The position numbers were made by a program, and so were the translations under genes. DNA of 7,371 nucleotides from VFMC01 sp031404435. GTDB lineage: Bacteria; Actinomycetota; Acidimicrobiia; Acidimicrobiales; Ilumatobacteraceae. How positions within the stretch are numbered: the first letter of the stretch is position 1; each line of letters begins with the position of its first letter. Below are positions 5,670 to 7,371 of the stretch, piece after piece. The notes beneath the pieces are model-generated. The model saw only the letters and a program-made list of their open reading frames with translations. It was not told where the DNA came from and searched no databases. The stretch spans positions 1-7,371 of the forward strand of contig JANNHO010000391.1 in the NCBI GenBank assembly GCA_031404435.1, given 5' to 3'.

Positions 5670-6466
5670 TGGGCACGCTCGTCTGCTTCCATGCACACCC
5701 CGACGACGAGTCGATCTCCACCGGTGGAAGCATCGCCAGAGCCAGCGCCGAGGGACACCGCGTGGTGCTCGTTGTGGCCACGAACGGCGACTGGGGCGAG
5801 TCGCCTGACGACCTCGGCGACGGTGAAACGCTGGTCGACCGGCGCCGGGTCGAAACCGAACGATCCGCCGCCGCGCTCGGCATCCACCGCGTCGAATGGC
5901 TCGACTACGCCGATAGCGGGATGACCGGCTGGGAACACAATGCACACCCCAACTCGTTCTTCCAGGCGCCGCTCGAAGAAGCCGCCGCCAAGCTCGCTGT
6001 CGTGCTCGCGGAGGAATCGGCCGATGTGCTCACGGTCTACGACTGGCACGGCAACTACGGCCACCCCGACCATGTGAAGGTTCATCAGGTCGGCCACCGC
6101 GCCGCGGAGTTGGCGGGCACGGCGACAGTGTTCGAGGCCACGATGAACCGCACCGAGATCGGGCGGATGATGGCGATGATCGCCGAAAGTGGTGGCCCGG
6201 GCAGCGAGGAAGCCTTCGACCCCGACGGCCCCGCTGATGATGGCAACCCGTTCGGAATGACCGAAGACGAACTCACCCACGCCGTCGACGTGTCGGCGTT
6301 TCTTGGGCCCAAGCGTGCGTCGCTGATGTGCCATCGAAGCCAGATCACCGACACGAGTTTCTTCATCAGCATGCCGGACGAACAGTTCGCCTTGGCATTC
6401 GGCACCGAGTGGTTCATCCGCGTCGGCGCCGACCATCCGCTACGCGCCGGCTGGCTGTTCGAGTGA
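5669..6466 (+). CDS. PIG-L family Zn-dependent deacetylase, MshB/Mca-like
   Basis: The 265-residue protein opens with CFHAHPDDES (6-15), the PIG-L zinc motif. H10 and D13 are expected metal ligands and D12 the general base. The third ligand is H135 in NYGHPDHVKVH (129-139), which closely resembles the GYGHPDH motif of mycothiol enzyme MshB. The WLDYADSGM segment (77-85) also recalls the RDSGM stretch of MshB and Mca. Relatives remove N-acetyl groups from GlcNAc conjugates (GlcNAc-inositol in mycothiol synthesis) or cleave mycothiol S-conjugates. It is shorter than MshB (about 300), and the C-terminal block (217-252) differs, so I do not name it mshB or mca. Its start overlaps the racemase stop (TGATG), implying translational coupling. 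Cytosolic, no signal peptide. Confidence 0.88.
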   Translation: MGTLVCFHAHPDDESISTGGSIARASAEGHRVVLVVATNGDWGESPDDLGDGETLVDRRRVETERSAAALGIHRVEWLDYADSGMTGWEHNAHPNSFFQAPLEEAAAKLAVVLAEESADVLTVYDWHGNYGHPDHVKVHQVGHRAAELAGTATVFEATMNRTEIGRMMAMIAESGGPGSEEAFDPDGPADDGNPFGMTEDELTHAVDVSAFLGPKRASLMCHRSQITDTSFFISMPDEQFALAFGTEWFIRVGADHPLRAGWLFE

Positions 6467-7014
6467 CCCGGCTGTTCCTGGTGCGCCACGGGTGCGCCAC
6501 GGCCGGGTGGAACACCGACCCCGACCCTGGCCTCGACAGTGTCGGCCGTCGGCAAGCCGCGGCGATTGCTGATCGCCTCCGTCCGCTCGGGCCGCTGCAC
6601 ATCGAGACCAGCCCGCTGCAGCGCTGCCGCGAGACAGCTGAACCCCTTGCCGCAGCGTGGAAGGCAACGGTGTGCGTCGAGCCGCGGATCGCCGAGATCC
6701 CGTCCCCGGAAGGGGTGGCGATGGCCGACCGGGTCGAGTGGTTGCGCGATGCGATGCGCGGCACCTGGAGCGACCTCGGTGTTCGCTACACCGGGTTCCG
6801 TGACGGTGTGGCCGCGGCATGCAGGTCGCGCCAGGCCGACTCGGTGCTGTTCAGCCACTTCGTCGCGATCAACGCGGCGATCGGGGCGGCCACAGGCGAC
6901 GACCGGCTCGTGATCCGCAGTCTCGACAACTGCTCGGTCACCGTGATCGATGTGGTCGACGGCGAACTGCACCTGGTGGATGGCGGTCATGAGGCTGACA
7001 CCCTCATTCGATGA
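6463..7014 (+). CDS. Histidine phosphatase superfamily protein (phosphoglycerate mutase-like)
   Basis: The 183-residue product starts with a GTG at 6463 that overlaps the preceding stop (GTGA), which places LFLVRHG immediately at the N-terminus as usual for the family. H9 in RHG is the phospho-accepting histidine with R8. R54 in TSPLQRCRETA (49-59) is the second phosphate-pocket Arg. A Glu in VEPRIAEIP (72-80) is the probable acid, and H132 in FSHFVAINA (130-138) is the second catalytic His. The RHG is followed by CA rather than the common ET/QS. Activity is expected to be phosphomonoester hydrolysis (2,3-PGM-type, cobC/gpmB group) rather than mutase; the substrate is unknown. The frame stays open 45 codons upstream but that extension is out-of-family sequence inside the deacetylase gene. 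Confidence 0.88.
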   Translation: MTRLFLVRHGCATAGWNTDPDPGLDSVGRRQAAAIADRLRPLGPLHIETSPLQRCRETAEPLAAAWKATVCVEPRIAEIPSPEGVAMADRVEWLRDAMRGTWSDLGVRYTGFRDGVAAACRSRQADSVLFSHFVAINAAIGAATGDDRLVIRSLDNCSVTVIDVVDGELHLVDGGHEADTLIR

Positions 7015-7034
7015 GCGCATGCCAAACTGCCCGC

Positions 7035-7371
7035 ATGAGAACGATTGTCGTGTGGCTGTCAGTGCTGTTCGCAGGCACCCTGGTCGCCGGATGCGCAGGT
7101 GAGTCGGCGCCAGACGCGACGTTGACCCCGATCATCTCCACAACAACCACAACGACCACGGCCCCACCGGTCACCGCACCGGCGACCACGACACCGGCGA
7201 CCACGACGACTTCGACCACGACCTCGACGACGAGCACCACAATCGCCGCGACCACGACGTCGACGACCATTCCTGCCGCTGCTGAACTCGACCTCGACGA
7301 CGCCGGTCTCGGTGAGGCGTTGTTCGGCACCGATCCGACCGAGGTGGTCGCCTACGTCACCTCGATCCTCG
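7035..7371 (+). CDS. Secreted lipoprotein with Thr-rich linker (partial, cut at right edge)
   Basis: 112 codons are visible. Residues 1-20 form a lipoprotein signal peptide: MR, a hydrophobic stretch (IVVWLSVLFAGTL), and a lipobox VAGC with Cys20 as the lipidated residue. Residues 35-79 are a low-complexity linker with 27 Thr among residues 36-78 plus Ser, Pro and Ala. After it an acidic ELDLDDAGLG leads into ALFGTDPTEVVAYVTSIL, the start of a globular domain that continues beyond the window. That beginning resembles (from memory) a repeated 'FG...EV' domain in secreted acidimicrobial proteins, which I cannot verify. The protein is expected to be anchored to the outer face of the cell membrane with its domain held away by the linker. 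It sits 20 bp after the phosphatase stop; it may belong to the same transcript or have its own promoter. Confidence 0.85.
   Translation, partial: MRTIVVWLSVLFAGTLVAGCAGESAPDATLTPIISTTTTTTTAPPVTAPATTTPATTTTSTTTSTTSTTIAATTTSTTIPAAAELDLDDAGLGEALFGTDPTEVVAYVTSIL
7137..7268 (+). repeat. Low-complexity ACC/ACG-rich tract encoding the Thr linker
   Basis: The DNA is a run of mostly ACC, ACG and ACA codons. Within it is an exact 15-bp tandem duplication (CACCGGCGACCACGA at 7177-7191 and 7192-7206) encoding a PATTT-type pentapeptide twice. It is in frame, so copy-number change would alter linker length without breaking the gene. Confidence 0.8.

Noticed and set aside
4026..5945. 639-codon open frame on the minus strand opposite the hydrolase end, racemase and deacetylase start
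   Set aside because: Its translation is Arg/His/Gly-rich without any family motif, and the opposite strand carries unmistakable conserved genes. Long antisense frames are expected in high-GC DNA with biased third positions.
5510..7020. Two minus-strand frames of about 310 codons opposite the deacetylase and phosphatase
   Set aside because: No recognisable motifs, and the + strand has complete catalytic motifs and coupled starts throughout.
7137..7268. Repetitive tract considered as a CRISPR-like or intergenic repeat array
   Set aside because: There are no spaced identical repeats; it is an in-frame Thr-coding tract directly after a lipoprotein signal peptide.
7004..7330. Minus-strand frame rich in Val (apparently hydrophobic) opposite the lipoprotein
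   Set aside because: The Val runs are the reverse complement of the ACC/ACG threonine codons; it is not a membrane protein gene.

Overview
This window looks like a gene-dense chromosomal segment from a high-GC actinobacterium, most likely of the class Acidimicrobiia (Ilumatobacter-like). The clues are strong G/C preference at third codon positions, an F420-type luciferase-like oxidoreductase, an MshB/Mca-like PIG-L deacetylase, a lipoprotein with a Thr-rich linker, and start codons placed as expected for leaderless mRNAs. The taxonomic call is inference from style, not from a marker gene.

Layout. At the left edge, the last codons of an upstream gene run into a BtuF-like helical backbone metal receptor gene on the + strand (27-782). 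This gene converges with, and overlaps by 38 bp, the end of a minus-strand operon. That operon reads right to left: LLM-class F420-dependent oxidoreductase (3538-2639), galactokinase (2642-1608) and an SMP-30/gluconolactonase-type propeller (1605-745). Its junctions are an ATGA overlap and a 2-bp gap. From 3561 the + strand takes over: an alpha/beta hydrolase (3561-4445), a 66-bp gap with two possible hairpins, then a tight run of alpha-methylacyl-CoA racemase (4512-5669), PIG-L deacetylase (5669-6466) and histidine phosphatase (6463-7014). A secreted lipoprotein follows and is cut by the right edge (7035 onward). No stretch longer than 66 bp is without a gene.

How it may work together. The minus operon suggests sugar handling: a GHMP sugar kinase and a lactonase-type propeller beside a putative F420 oxidoreductase. 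The + run combines acyl-CoA racemisation (methyl-branched fatty acid or sterol side-chain catabolism) with a Zn-dependent deacetylase and a small phosphatase. These links rest on co-transcription only.

The most notable non-coding structure is the 22-bp divergent region 3539-3560. There, two perfect TANNNT -10 hexamers on opposite strands share one TA step, and each sits exactly 6 nt from its start codon. This predicts two mutually exclusive leaderless promoters. I found no mobile element, CRISPR array, RNA gene, defence system or clearly new biological system; most of the window is ordinary metabolic content.
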